In this document: positions 46,301 through 54,045 of the stretch, one piece after another
How the letters are laid out: every line of letters begins with the position of its first letter
Numbering within the stretch: the stretch's first letter is position 1
From: Actinomycetota bacterium
Lineage (GTDB): Bacteria; Actinomycetota; Actinomycetes; Propionibacteriales; Propionibacteriaceae
DNA: 64,000 nucleotides
Direction: 5' to 3'
Assembly: GCA_020161015.1 (NCBI GenBank)
Contig: JAIUOT010000037.1
Location: forward strand, 1-64,000
Notes under the pieces: generated by a model
What the model was told of the DNA's origin: nothing
What the model saw: only the letters and a program-made list of their open reading frames with translations
The model's database searches: none
Translations under genes and position numbers: made by a program

Positions 46301-46524
46301 GGACCTAGCCGCACGTTCATCGGGAAGAGCGAGCCGAGGGTCACCATCACCGCGTCCCGGGTGGCCCGGGGCCAGTCGGTGATCGGCCCCAGAGAGGTGG
46401 ACGCCCAGTCGTGGGCGGCGACACGCGCGCCCATTTCACCCTGGCGGGCGATCCAGGCCAGCCACGGCGGATCCGCCGGCCGGCGCGGCGTCCGGCTGTC
46501 CTCGGCAGGGTCGTCGAAGGTCAT
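43369..46524 (-). CDS. Hybrid histidine kinase-receiver-PAS-GAF-ANTAR protein
   Basis: 1,051 residues, soluble (no membrane span seen). Order: PAS-like (1-180), GAF-like (~185-325), HisKA with FFSGVSHELTTPL (phospho-His347), HATPase with LNLLSNAVKF, DTGPGID and GAGIGLAMVRH, receiver ~600-715 (DIVLTDLVMPGIDG, Asp648; KPF Lys700), PAS ~730-845, GAF ~865-980, ANTAR ~985-1048. It thus unites sensing, phosphorelay and an RNA-binding antiterminator in one chain. The tail matches the stand-alone protein at 26200. ATG 46524 has GGAG 8 nt upstream; GTG 46533 is the alternative. Confidence 0.93.
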   Translation of the reverse strand: MTFDDPAEDSRTPRRPADPPWLAWIARQGEMGARVAAHDWASTSLGPITDWPRATRDAVMVTLGSLFPMNVRLGPERLAVYNDACREVFGPDRFARALGHPTVAFWPETARRIGALLDTVERTGQPFYATDQVVHLNRSVPGQESYFTFCYSPVIGDDARPLGVLTTFVESTDKVLADRRLRTLERLGRELPDTATETEIAELAMRVLADNAADHPAGVLCRIPGDDRPPHVLASFGDPPDCTAAADLLRACVTEGGPQHGTEGPNDGVHAFGVIDPEQAAPTHVLLVRHHPARPWDADLEGYLALVAAALGSALLTQAELWAERRRVARAVALDAAKSEFFSGVSHELTTPLTLLAAPIEHILESEPDLPAAVRHDLVLMRANASRLARMVEAMLDFSRIEAGRLVPTLQPTDVALATRGLCAAFAPAVERAGLDFSADVPDLSQPAQVDPDFFERIVLNLLSNAVKFTEAGSVTVRLREEGDSYLVEVADTGPGIDPSDHDRVFARFERLRPATGGREVPGAGIGLAMVRHLAEILGGSVALDSEPGRGSRFTVRLPFQPAVRHAEGRSVTPRRVGSFLAELESWHTRTDSAEDGLPRLLVVEDDPQLAHFFADALADSYVVALATDGGTALESIRARRPDIVLTDLVMPGIDGLELVRLIRADPAIRDLPVLLLSARSGADAAAIALDEGADDYIAKPFTMLNLRARLAANLERARERSTDAAWRRAVMAAINDGLLIFDADGLVLELNESFTDLLGYGMDDGPFRPPYPWWPTAEEDAEALAEVRTAHERARRGVSQTVELQFRRRDREPVWVRATDAQVRPVGAMVSANVRTLRDITRERAARDRRVAGAQVSADFATVDDLDTLLSVAQHGLGVLFNGGSTIQLRLDEREVVLHGPNTVTAEDLPEQVRVGLAGEPSPDTVSLRPGILLVPRSSATGCRAWVQFPRPRRIPPDEMIVADLLAQAFAIAVDRVIEAQRAADREANLQAAMDSHRLIGQAIGILVERHRLVPGQAFDRLRSASQNRNLKLREVARRVIETGLEPEEA

Positions 46525-46688
46525 TCGGCACACTCCATCGAAGGCGGTCGCCCGGAGCGGAGGCTCCCCACACGCGGGCGCGGGACAGGCGTTGTGCCGT
46601 CACGATACCCGCGCACCCCGGTGCCTGCGCCAGTGGCGGAGTACCGCGCCAGCGGGTAAGGGGGGAGTGAGGACCGCGAGGAGGACCC

Positions 46689-48182
46689 ATGACGTCGTAC
46701 TGGCTCGACACCCACCCCGTCCCGGAGCGGGGCACCCCGATCGAGGCCGGCGAACGCCACGACACCGTGGTGGTCGGCGCCGGGCTGACCGGTGTCGTCA
46801 CGGCCCTGCTGCTCGCCCGCGCCGGACAACGGGTCTGCCTGCTGGAGGCACGATCGGTCGGCGCGGTGACCACCGGCAACACGTCGGCGAAGGCCAGCCT
46901 GCTCCAGGGCGCGAACCTGTCCCAGGTACGCCGGCACCACGGCGAGGAGGCGCTCGGCGCCTACGTGCACGCGAACCTCGCCGGCCAGTCCTGGCTCAGG
47001 GAGTACATGGTCGACCACGGGCTCGCCCACCAGGTGCGGACGGCCTTCAGCTACGCCGACACCCACGAGGGCGTGCGGCGGCTGGACGCGGAGGTGGACG
47101 CGGCGAACGCCGCAGGGCTCCCGGTCGACTGGGCGGCGGAGACCGGCCTGCCCTACCCCGTCGCGGGCGCCATCGCCCTTGCGGCCCAACTCCAGCTGCA
47201 CCCCACGCTGCTGCTCGCCGCCCTGCTGGACGAGGCGCTGGCAACCGGTGTCGTGCTGCACACCGGCTGCCGGGTGCACGACCTCGCCGTCCGGGGAGGC
47301 TGCCAGGTGACCACCACGGCCGGCACTGTGTCCGCCGACCGGGTGGTGCTCGCCACCGGCACGCCGATCCTCGATCGCGGGGGCCACTTCGCGAGGCTCG
47401 CCGCGCAGCGTTCGTACGCGCTGGCGTTCCGCGTGCACGGCCACCTGCCGCAGGGCATGTACCTGTCGATCGACGAGCCCACGCGGTCGCTGCGCACCAC
47501 GCCCTCACCGGACGGGGAGGTCCTCATCGTCGGGGGCAACGGGCACCCGGTGGGGCGCCACGGGTCCACCCGGGAGCTCGTCGCCGACCTGGAGGCGTGG
47601 ACCACGGGGATCTTCCCCAGCGCGGTACGGACCCACGCCTGGTCGGCCCAGGACTACCGTCCCGCGGGGAGGCTGCCGCTGGTCGACGTGCTGCCGCTGA
47701 GCAACGGACGCGTGGTCGCCGCCACCGGCTACGCGAAGTGGGGCATGACGAACGCGGTGGCGTCCGCGCTGCGCATCGCCGGACGCTGGGCGGGGGCGGA
47801 GCACGCCTGGGCCCGGGTGCTCGACGACGTCCACGCCTCTCTCGCCGACCTGGCAGAGGGCACGCGGTCCAACGCAGAGGTCGCCCTCGCGGCCTCGCGT
47901 GGCTGGATCGCCGGGGAGGCCACCGCCCTGGAAGGTGACCCGGGCGAGGGCCGCGGTGTCGTCGGCCGGCTGGGGGGCCGGCCGGCGGCCCGCTCACGCG
48001 TGGACGGCGTGACCTGCACGGTCTCCGGGGTGTGCACGCACCTGGGCGGCGTCCTGGCCTGGAACGACCAGGAGCGCTCGTGGGACTGCCCCCTTCACGG
48101 CTCCCGCTTCGATGCGTCCGGGCGGGTCCTCGAGGGTCCGGCGGTGGACGACCTCGAGGTGCTCGGCGGCGAAAGTGGGTAG
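46689..48182 (+). CDS. FAD-dependent oxidoreductase with C-terminal Rieske domain
   Basis: 497 residues. N-terminal DAO fold with FAD-binding VVVGAGLTGVVTALLLARAG and GNTSAKASLLQG; C-terminal Rieske 2Fe-2S domain with CTHLGG and CPLHGSRF (two Cys, two His). Fused proteins like this are common in Bacillus and actinobacteria but lack an assigned substrate. A GAGGAGG Shine-Dalgarno precedes the ATG. Divergent from the kinase gene; 30 nt before the FMN reductase gene, with which it may exchange electrons (inference). GGGTAA lies upstream at 46654-46659. Confidence 0.9.
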   Translation: MTSYWLDTHPVPERGTPIEAGERHDTVVVGAGLTGVVTALLLARAGQRVCLLEARSVGAVTTGNTSAKASLLQGANLSQVRRHHGEEALGAYVHANLAGQSWLREYMVDHGLAHQVRTAFSYADTHEGVRRLDAEVDAANAAGLPVDWAAETGLPYPVAGAIALAAQLQLHPTLLLAALLDEALATGVVLHTGCRVHDLAVRGGCQVTTTAGTVSADRVVLATGTPILDRGGHFARLAAQRSYALAFRVHGHLPQGMYLSIDEPTRSLRTTPSPDGEVLIVGGNGHPVGRHGSTRELVADLEAWTTGIFPSAVRTHAWSAQDYRPAGRLPLVDVLPLSNGRVVAATGYAKWGMTNAVASALRIAGRWAGAEHAWARVLDDVHASLADLAEGTRSNAEVALAASRGWIAGEATALEGDPGEGRGVVGRLGGRPAARSRVDGVTCTVSGVCTHLGGVLAWNDQERSWDCPLHGSRFDASGRVLEGPAVDDLEVLGGESG

Positions 48183-48212
48183 GTGTTCTTCTCGTCCAGC
48201 GGAAGGAGCGCC

Positions 48213-48788
48213 ATGGCCCGGCGCATCGGCTACCTGATCGGCTCCCTGTCGAGCACCTCGATCAACCGGCGACTGGCGAAGTCCCTGATCGGCCTCGCGC
48301 CGGCCTCGCTGGAGTTCTTCGAGATCGGCATCCGCGACCTGCCCCTGTTCACCCCCGACCTTGAGCAGGACCTGCCGCCGACGGTCTCGGCGTTCAAGCG
48401 GGAGCTGGAGTCCGCCGACGGCATCCTGTTCGTCTCCCCGGAGTACAACCGCTCGATCCCCGGCGCGCTGAAGAACGCCATCGACTGGGGGTCGCGTCCG
48501 CGGGGGCGCAACTCCTTCGCCCGGAAGCCGTCCGCCATCATCGGCGCGTCGACCGGGGCGATCGGCACGGCCCTGATGCAGGCGTCGATGCGCAACGTCC
48601 TCAGCTTCCTCGACGCCCCGCAACTCACCTCGCCGGAGGCCTACATCACCTTCCGCCCCGAGGCCTACGCCGACGACGGGACCGTGCGCGACGACGCCAC
48701 CCGGCGCTTCCTCGAGCACTGGGTGGGAGAGTACGCGGGCTTCGTCGACCGGGTGCTCGCAGTCAACGCTCCCGGCCAGTCCGGCTGA
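48213..48788 (+). CDS. NADPH-dependent FMN reductase family protein
   Basis: 191 residues. Flavodoxin-like fold with the FMN loop GSLSSTSINRRLAKSL and FVSPEYNRSIPGALKNAIDW. Quinone/chromate/azo reductase-type activity is usual for the family. GGAAGGAG precedes ATG 48213; a longer start at 48183 lacks support. Follows the Rieske oxidoreductase and may be in one transcript. Confidence 0.92.
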   Translation: MARRIGYLIGSLSSTSINRRLAKSLIGLAPASLEFFEIGIRDLPLFTPDLEQDLPPTVSAFKRELESADGILFVSPEYNRSIPGALKNAIDWGSRPRGRNSFARKPSAIIGASTGAIGTALMQASMRNVLSFLDAPQLTSPEAYITFRPEAYADDGTVRDDATRRFLEHWVGEYAGFVDRVLAVNAPGQSG

Positions 48789-48828
48789 CGGGAGCGCCGA
48801 CCGCGCAGTCGCGGGTCCGGCTCCTGGG

Positions 48829-49728
48829 CTAGAACGTGGCGCGGCCGCCGGTGACGCCCAGGATGGTCCCGGAGACGTAGCCGGCCGTCCGCTCGGAGGC
48901 CAGGAACACGTAGGCAGGCGCCAATTCGGCCGGCTGGCCGGCCCGTCCGAGCGGGGTGTCGCGGCCGAAGTCCTCGATCGTTCCCGCCTCCCTGGTCGCC
49001 GGCTGGAGGGGCGTCCAGATCGGGCCGGGAGCGACCGCGTTGACGCGGATCCCGCGCGGGCCGAGCTGTTCTGCGAGGTTGGCGGTGATGCTGTTGATCG
49101 CCGCCTTCGTGGCCGCGTAGTCCAGCAGCGGGCCGGACGGCTCGTAGGCCTGGATCGAACTGGTGTTGATGATCGTCGAACCCTCGCGCAGGTGGGGGAG
49201 GGCGGCCTGGGACACCCACAGGGTGGCACCGATGTTGGTGCGGAGAACCCGGTCGACGAGTTCGGGGCGCAGCCCCTCCAGAGTGCCGTCGTTCTCGCGT
49301 GGGAAGTGGATCCCCGCGTTGTTCACGACGATGTCCAGGCCGCCGAGCGCCTCGGCCGCCTCGGCCACGACCCGGCGGCACGTCTCCGCCTCGACGAGGT
49401 CCCCGGGCACGCGGACGGCGCGGCGTCCGGCCTTCTCGATCCAGGAGCAGGTGTCGCTGGCGTCGGGCTCCTCCTCGGGGAGGTAGCTGATCGCGACGTC
49501 CGCGCCCTCCCTGGCGAAGGCGATCGCGACGGCCCGTCCGATCCCCGAGTCACCGCCGGTCACCAGGGCCTTGCGGCCGGTGAGCAGCCCCGTCCCGGTG
49601 TAGCTCGCCTCGCCGTGGTCGGGACGGGGCTCCATCCGGCCGGTGAGGCCGGGCGGCGGCTGCTCCTGGGCGGGGAAGCCTGCGTCCTCGCCGGGCCGCG
49701 GCGTGCTGGTGTGGTCCTGTTCGCTCAT
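48829..49728 (-). CDS. SDR-family oxidoreductase, general-stress type
   Basis: 299 residues. Cofactor loop KALVTGGDSGIGRAVAIAFA, NNAGIHFP, catalytic Ser/Tyr/Lys in NTSSIQAYEPSGPLLDYAATKAA. The ~45-residue N-terminal extension with PPPGLTGRMEPRPDHGE is the mark of the YghA/YhdF/GSP39 group induced by general stress in Bacillus. Start overlaps the topoisomerase IB stop (ATGA), a pairing that suggests co-induction. Confidence 0.93.
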   Translation of the reverse strand: MSEQDHTSTPRPGEDAGFPAQEQPPPGLTGRMEPRPDHGEASYTGTGLLTGRKALVTGGDSGIGRAVAIAFAREGADVAISYLPEEEPDASDTCSWIEKAGRRAVRVPGDLVEAETCRRVVAEAAEALGGLDIVVNNAGIHFPRENDGTLEGLRPELVDRVLRTNIGATLWVSQAALPHLREGSTIINTSSIQAYEPSGPLLDYAATKAAINSITANLAEQLGPRGIRVNAVAPGPIWTPLQPATREAGTIEDFGRDTPLGRAGQPAELAPAYVFLASERTAGYVSGTILGVTGGRATF

Positions 49729-50777
49729 GGCGTCCGGTTACCCACGGCGTTCCCGGCCGAACCGCCGCTGCCCCCGGCCGGCCCGTCGAGCAGCGCGAGG
49801 ACGGCCCTCTCGAGGCCGGCGCGACGGCGCGCCGGCGAGGGGTAGCGCCGTCGGGCGGCGACCGCGATGGTCTCACCGGCTTCGTAGCGGTCGACCACGC
49901 GGGGGTCGATGTAGGACGCCTTCGCGATCGCCGGGGTGTTGCCGAGGTAGGCCGCCACGTCCGCGGACGCCCGGGCGACGGCGCGGCGGCGGGAGGCGGT
50001 CGTCCGCCCGTGCTCTGCGGTGAGGGCGAGCGACTCGGCGGCGAGCACGGTGGCGTGCCAGGTGCGGAAGTCCTTTGCGGTGAACTCGCCGTCGAACAGA
50101 GAGGCGAGGTAGGCGTTCACCGCTGCGGAGGAGAGGTCGGCCCAACCGCCCGCGACCCGGTGGCCCAGCAGGCGGACGCCGCCGCGCCGCCGGCGCATGG
50201 CCACGAGGGCGGCCACTGCCTCGGGGTCGTCGACCTCGACCCGGTGGGCGATGCCGGACTTGCCGACGAACCGGAACACGAGGCGGCCGTCCTGGCGGCG
50301 CACGTGCGAGCGCTCCAGGGTGGTGAGCCCGAACGAGCCGTTCGCGTCGGCGTAGTAGTCGTTGCCGATCCGGAAGGCCCCGAGGTCGAGCAGCCGGACG
50401 GCGAGGGCCGCGGCCCGCTCGGGCGGCATGCCGGGCAGGGTGAGGTCGGCAGCCACCCGCCGGCGGACCGCCGGCAGGCGCCGGGCCGCGCGGGCGACCC
50501 GATCGAACTTCGCCCTGTCGCGCAACTCCCGCCAGGCCGGGTGGTACAGGTACTGGCGCCGGCCGGCGGTGTCCGTGCCTGTCGCCTGGAGGTGGCCGTT
50601 CGGGAACGGGCAGATCCACACGTCGCGCCAGGCGGGCGGGATCGCGAGCCGCCGGACGCGCTCCACCGCCTCGGTATCCAGCGGCGTCCCTCGCTCGTCG
50701 GTGTACCGGAACCCGCGACCGCTCCGGCGGCGGCTCCAGCCGGGGGAGGCCGGCGACACCCGGCGCAGTCGTGGCAT
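49725..50777 (-). CDS. DNA topoisomerase IB
   Basis: 350 residues, the bacterial poxvirus-like type. FRYTDERGTPLDTEAVERVR, IPPAWRDVWICPFPNGHLQA, FRIGNDYYADANGSFGLTTL, KDFRTWHATV (catalytic Arg/His) and NTPAIAKASYIDPRVVD with the active-site Tyr. It relaxes supercoils by 3'-phosphotyrosine linkage. ATG 50777 is right after a GGGTAC promoter candidate, so the mRNA may be near-leaderless; the longer 419-residue reading has no conserved sequence upstream. Confidence 0.93.
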   Translation of the reverse strand: MPRLRRVSPASPGWSRRRSGRGFRYTDERGTPLDTEAVERVRRLAIPPAWRDVWICPFPNGHLQATGTDTAGRRQYLYHPAWRELRDRAKFDRVARAARRLPAVRRRVAADLTLPGMPPERAAALAVRLLDLGAFRIGNDYYADANGSFGLTTLERSHVRRQDGRLVFRFVGKSGIAHRVEVDDPEAVAALVAMRRRRGGVRLLGHRVAGGWADLSSAAVNAYLASLFDGEFTAKDFRTWHATVLAAESLALTAEHGRTTASRRRAVARASADVAAYLGNTPAIAKASYIDPRVVDRYEAGETIAVAARRRYPSPARRRAGLERAVLALLDGPAGGSGGSAGNAVGNRTP

Positions 50778-50786
50778 GGTGCCGGA

Positions 50787-50814
50787 GTACCCGCGAGGGC
50801 CGGTGCGGCACACC
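50787..50814 (-). promoter_or_regulatory. Stress-sigma-like promoter of topoisomerase IB-SDR
   Basis: Minus strand GGTGT (50810-50814), 17 nt, GGGTAC (50787-50792), about 10 nt before the ATG. Resembles SigB/SigF sites. Confidence 0.4.
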
Positions 50815-50822
50815 CGCCCGGC

Positions 50823-50849
50823 GGTTGTGCGTCCGGCGTTTCCGGGTAA
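50823..50849 (+). promoter_or_regulatory. Stress-sigma-like promoter of the 34-aa/CPBP genes
   Basis: GGTTG (50823-50827), 16 nt, GGGTAA (50844-50849), divergent from the site at 50787-50814. Predicted leader about 43 nt with GGGAGG. Confidence 0.4.
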
Positions 50850-50898
50850 CCCTTGGTGCACGGACCGTGCGATCACGGCCGGGACGGCGGGAGGACGC

Positions 50899-51003
50899 AT
50901 GGAGGAGTCGACGGTCGTGGGGGCGGCTGCGTTCCTCGTCGCCCGCCCGGCGCTGCCGCTGTGGCTGCGGCGCCGTTCGTCCACCGACGCGCGGTTCGCC
51001 TAG
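50899..51003 (+). CDS. Possible 34-residue peptide
   Basis: Short frame with GGGAGG 4 nt before the ATG, a hydrophobic start (VVGAAAFLVARPALPLWL) and a basic tail (RRRSST). The stop is 2 nt from the ATG of the CPBP protease, so it could be a coupled leader peptide. No family recognised; it could also be chance. Confidence 0.35.
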   Translation: MEESTVVGAAAFLVARPALPLWLRRRSSTDARFA

Positions 51004-51005
51004 GC

Positions 51006-51731
51006 ATGGCCGGACCCGTCGCAGAGCTCAGGGCGTTCCTGCGCGCGTCCCTGCTCGACCCGGTCGACCAGGCCCGGACCGAGGCGCCCGGCGTCCTGCT
51101 GCGGCGCCGCTGGGTCGCCGGGGCCACCCTGCTCGCCGGCGCGGTCACGCTGGGCTGGGCGCTGCGGATCCCGCCCGGCGACCCGCTGTTCTACCCTGCG
51201 ACGCTCGGCCTGGCCGCGGTCTGGGCCGTCGGTGCCGTGCTCGCCGGGCCCTTGCACCTGGGCCGTGCCCACACCAGGGCCGGGACGCGGACCAGCCGTT
51301 CCGTCGTCCAGTCCCTGGCGCTCGGCCTCCTGCTGCTCGGGGTCTTCCTCGCCGGGGCCGTGGTGGTGGCCGGCATTCCCGCGCTGCGCGACCCCGTGCA
51401 GGGGCTGCTCGACCACGCCCGGTACGGGTCGCTGGCGCTGGTCGCGGTGATCACCGCGGTCAACGGGATCGCCGAGGAGCTCTACTTCCGCGGCGCGCTG
51501 TTCGACGCCCTGCCGCGGCGCGGGGCGGTCCTGGCCACCACGCTGGTCTACGGGCTCAGCACCGTGCCCACCCTCATCCCGCTGCTGGTCTTCGCCGCTC
51601 TGGTGCTCGGCACGGTGGTCGGCCTCCAGCGGCGGGTGACCGGCGGCGTGCTCGGCCCGATCGTCACCCACCTCACCTGGAGCCTCGGGATGCTCTTCCT
51701 CCTTCCCTACACCCTCGACGTCTGGAGCTGA
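51006..51731 (+). CDS. CPBP-family intramembrane protease-like protein (second copy)
   Basis: 241 residues, six or so membrane spans. Signature AEELYFRGALFDALPRRG (EExxxR) and THLTWSLGMLF at the second catalytic position. Different from the CPBP protein at 9746: no proline-rich tail, shorter. Starts at the ATG 2 nt after the 34-residue frame and is followed after 1 nt by the SDR-TspO gene, probably in one operon. Substrate unknown. Confidence 0.82.
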   Translation: MAGPVAELRAFLRASLLDPVDQARTEAPGVLLRRRWVAGATLLAGAVTLGWALRIPPGDPLFYPATLGLAAVWAVGAVLAGPLHLGRAHTRAGTRTSRSVVQSLALGLLLLGVFLAGAVVVAGIPALRDPVQGLLDHARYGSLALVAVITAVNGIAEELYFRGALFDALPRRGAVLATTLVYGLSTVPTLIPLLVFAALVLGTVVGLQRRVTGGVLGPIVTHLTWSLGMLFLLPYTLDVWS

Positions 51732-51732
51732 C

Positions 51733-53142
51733 ATGACCGCCTCCCCGTCCCCTCTGGTGCTGGTCACCGGTGCGACCGGCTACATCGGCGGGATGCTCGT
51801 GCCCGCGCTGCTCGACCGCGACCTGCCCGTCCGGGTGATCAGCCGCAGCCCGGCCAGGTTGCGGCGCCACGACTGGGCCTCCCGGGTGGAGGTGGTGGAA
51901 GGGGACGCCGGCTCGCCGGCCGACCTCGACCGTGCCCTCGCCGGGGTGGACGTGGCCTACTACCTGCTGCACTCGATGGACGGCAAGGGCGACTTCGTCA
52001 CCCGCGACCGGCACCTCGCCGAGGTGTTCGCCGCGGCGGCGAAGCGGGCCGGGGTGCGCCGGATCGTGTACCTGTCGGGGCTGCACCCCTCCGGCGAGCT
52101 CTCCGCCCACCTGGGCTCCCGGGTCGAGGTCGGCAGGATCCTGATGGCGTCGGGCGTGCCGACGGTGGTGCTGCAGGCGGGCGTCGTTCTGGGCGCGGGA
52201 TCGGCCAGCTTCGACATGCTGCGGCACCTCACCGAGCGGCTGCCGGCGATGGTCGCCCCGCGGTGGCTGCGCAACCGCATCCAGCCGATCGCCATCGACG
52301 ACGTGCTGCACTACCTCGCCGCGGCGGCGGTCCTGCCCGGCGAGCCGAACCGAACCTTCGACATCGGCGGCCCCGACGTCCTCACCTACGCGGAGATGAT
52401 CGAGGGCTACGCCAGGGTGACCGGCCTGGGCCACCGGCTGATCGTCACGGTCCCCGTGCTGACCCCGGGGCTGGCGAGCCTGTGGGTGGGTCTGGTGACG
52501 CCGGTGGTGGCGGGGATCGCCCGTCCGCTGGTGGGCAGCCTCATCCACGAGGCGGTCACCGCTGAGGACGACCTGCTCGCGCTCGTCGGACCGCCGCCGG
52601 GCGGGCGGACGGGGTTCGAGGACGCGGTGCGTCGCGCGACAGCCGGCATCGACCCGACCCGCTGGCGGCGGACGGCGACCGCGGTCGGCGCCATGACGGC
52701 CGGCTGTGCCGTGCTCGGGTCGGTGTTCACCGCCCCGGGGTCGCGCTGGTACCGCAGTCTCCGCACGCCGGCGTGGCAGCCGCCGCCCGCGGCGTTCCCG
52801 ATCGTGTGGACGACCCTGTTCACCACCATCGCGCTCGCGGCCACGGCGACGATCACCGAACTGGAGGAGGACGGCCGGCCGGAGGAGGCCGAGCGGTTCA
52901 CCCGTGCCTACGCCGCCAACCTCGCGGTGAACGCCGCCTGGAGCGGCCTGTTCTTCCGCGCCCACGCGACCCGCACGTCCACCGTGGTCGCGGCGCTGCT
53001 GGCCACCAGCGCCGCAGACCTGGCCCGCCGGGCCGCACCCACCGGCAGGGGCAAGGCCGCGTCGTTCGGCGCGTACGCGGCGTGGTGCGCGTTCGCCACG
53101 GCCCTGAACGCCGCGGTGGCCCGCCGCAACCCCCGGCGCTGA
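51733..53142 (+). CDS. NAD(P)-binding SDR fused to TspO/MBR domain
   Basis: 469 residues. An atypical SDR/NmrA-type domain (VLVTGATGYIGGMLVPALLD; DVAYYLLHSMDGKGDF) covers about 1-300. The remainder is a TspO/MBR five-helix domain whose opening SRWYRSLRTPAWQPPP (from residue ~336) and FPIVWTTLFTT match the TspO signature. TspO binds porphyrins and sterol-like ligands and is tied to oxidative and light stress. Fusion to a reductase suggests the ligand is a substrate or redox reporter (inference). It converges on the B12 photoreceptor gene and the carotenoid operon is just beyond. Confidence 0.85.
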   Translation: MTASPSPLVLVTGATGYIGGMLVPALLDRDLPVRVISRSPARLRRHDWASRVEVVEGDAGSPADLDRALAGVDVAYYLLHSMDGKGDFVTRDRHLAEVFAAAAKRAGVRRIVYLSGLHPSGELSAHLGSRVEVGRILMASGVPTVVLQAGVVLGAGSASFDMLRHLTERLPAMVAPRWLRNRIQPIAIDDVLHYLAAAAVLPGEPNRTFDIGGPDVLTYAEMIEGYARVTGLGHRLIVTVPVLTPGLASLWVGLVTPVVAGIARPLVGSLIHEAVTAEDDLLALVGPPPGGRTGFEDAVRRATAGIDPTRWRRTATAVGAMTAGCAVLGSVFTAPGSRWYRSLRTPAWQPPPAAFPIVWTTLFTTIALAATATITELEEDGRPEEAERFTRAYAANLAVNAAWSGLFFRAHATRTSTVVAALLATSAADLARRAAPTGRGKAASFGAYAAWCAFATALNAAVARRNPRR

Positions 53143-53147
53143 GCGGC

Positions 53148-53981
53148 TCAACCGCGCGCGAGAACCTCCGCCGCCCTGCCGATCGAGTGCCCCAGCGGGC
53201 GCCACTGCGGCGGGGCGAGCGTCTGGTGGCGTCCGCCCACCCAGAGCTGGAGGCCGGGCAGGCCGGCGAGCGCATCGGAGACGGGGGCGAGCCGGGCGAC
53301 GTCCTTGCGCTGGTGGAGTGAGCTGACGGCGTGCGCAGCGCCCACCTTGGACGCCGCGTCGCGCCAGGCCTCGGCCGGCACCTGGGCGCCGAGGTAGACG
53401 GTGTCGAGGCCCGCGCGCCGGGCAGCCGTGGCGAAGGCCAGCAGTCCGAGCTCGTGGTCGACCCCCGGCGGGGCGCCGACGACGACGGTCGGTCCGGTCG
53501 CGGATCGCCCGGCAGCCTCGTAGGCGTTGGCGAGGCGGCGCATCACGATGCTGCTGGCCAGGTGCTCGCCCGCCACCGAGACCTCGCCGCGCTCCCAGCC
53601 GCGTCCCAGTTGCGACAGCGAGGGCATCAGCCAGTCGTCCACGACGGTCTCGAACGAGCCCCGGGCGAATTCCTCGTCGAGGACGCGGGCGATGGTGTCG
53701 CCGTCGAGGTCGGCTGCGGCGGCGATCAGTGCCGCGCGCGACGCCGCGCCCGCCCAGGTGGGCGGTTCGCGGCGTTGGGACTCCTCCGCGGCGGCGCGGG
53801 GCGACCAGCCCGCGCTCACGAGGTCGCGCATCGCCCGGATCCGTGCGATCGCCACGTCGTCGTACAGGCGGTAGCCGGACTCGGTGCGCGAGGGCTCGAC
53901 CAGCTGGTAGCGGCGCTCCCAGGCCCGGAGGGTGTGCTCGGGCACCCCGGTGAGCTCTGCGGCCTTCTTGATCGTGTGCAT
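53148..53981 (-). CDS. CarH/LitR-like B12-dependent MerR photoreceptor-repressor
   Basis: 277 residues. MerR helix-turn-helix (HTIKKAAELTGVPEHTLRAWERRY), then a four-helix and a cobalamin-binding domain. The light-sensing signature Wx9EH is present exactly: Trp129, Glu139, His140. His176 in GVDHELG is at the place of the lower axial ligand (His177 of Thermus CarH). CarH binds DNA as an adenosylcobalamin tetramer in the dark and falls apart in light, releasing carotenoid genes. Start ATG 53981 fits; the longer form adds MPMLYMFRLPYP with no homology. Divergent from the crt operon. Confidence 0.92.
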   Translation of the reverse strand: MHTIKKAAELTGVPEHTLRAWERRYQLVEPSRTESGYRLYDDVAIARIRAMRDLVSAGWSPRAAAEESQRREPPTWAGAASRAALIAAAADLDGDTIARVLDEEFARGSFETVVDDWLMPSLSQLGRGWERGEVSVAGEHLASSIVMRRLANAYEAAGRSATGPTVVVGAPPGVDHELGLLAFATAARRAGLDTVYLGAQVPAEAWRDAASKVGAAHAVSSLHQRKDVARLAPVSDALAGLPGLQLWVGGRHQTLAPPQWRPLGHSIGRAAEVLARG

Positions 53982-53990
53982 GACAGGCCA

Positions 53991-53996
53991 ATGGTA
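53991..53996 (-). promoter_or_regulatory. -10 box of the carH-like gene
   Basis: TACCAT, 9 nt before ATG 53981. It supports the shorter start and a leaderless mRNA. Confidence 0.4.
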
Positions 53997-54045
53997 GGGG
54001 TACGGGAGCCGAAACATGTACAACATCGGCACTGAGATACGCAGT

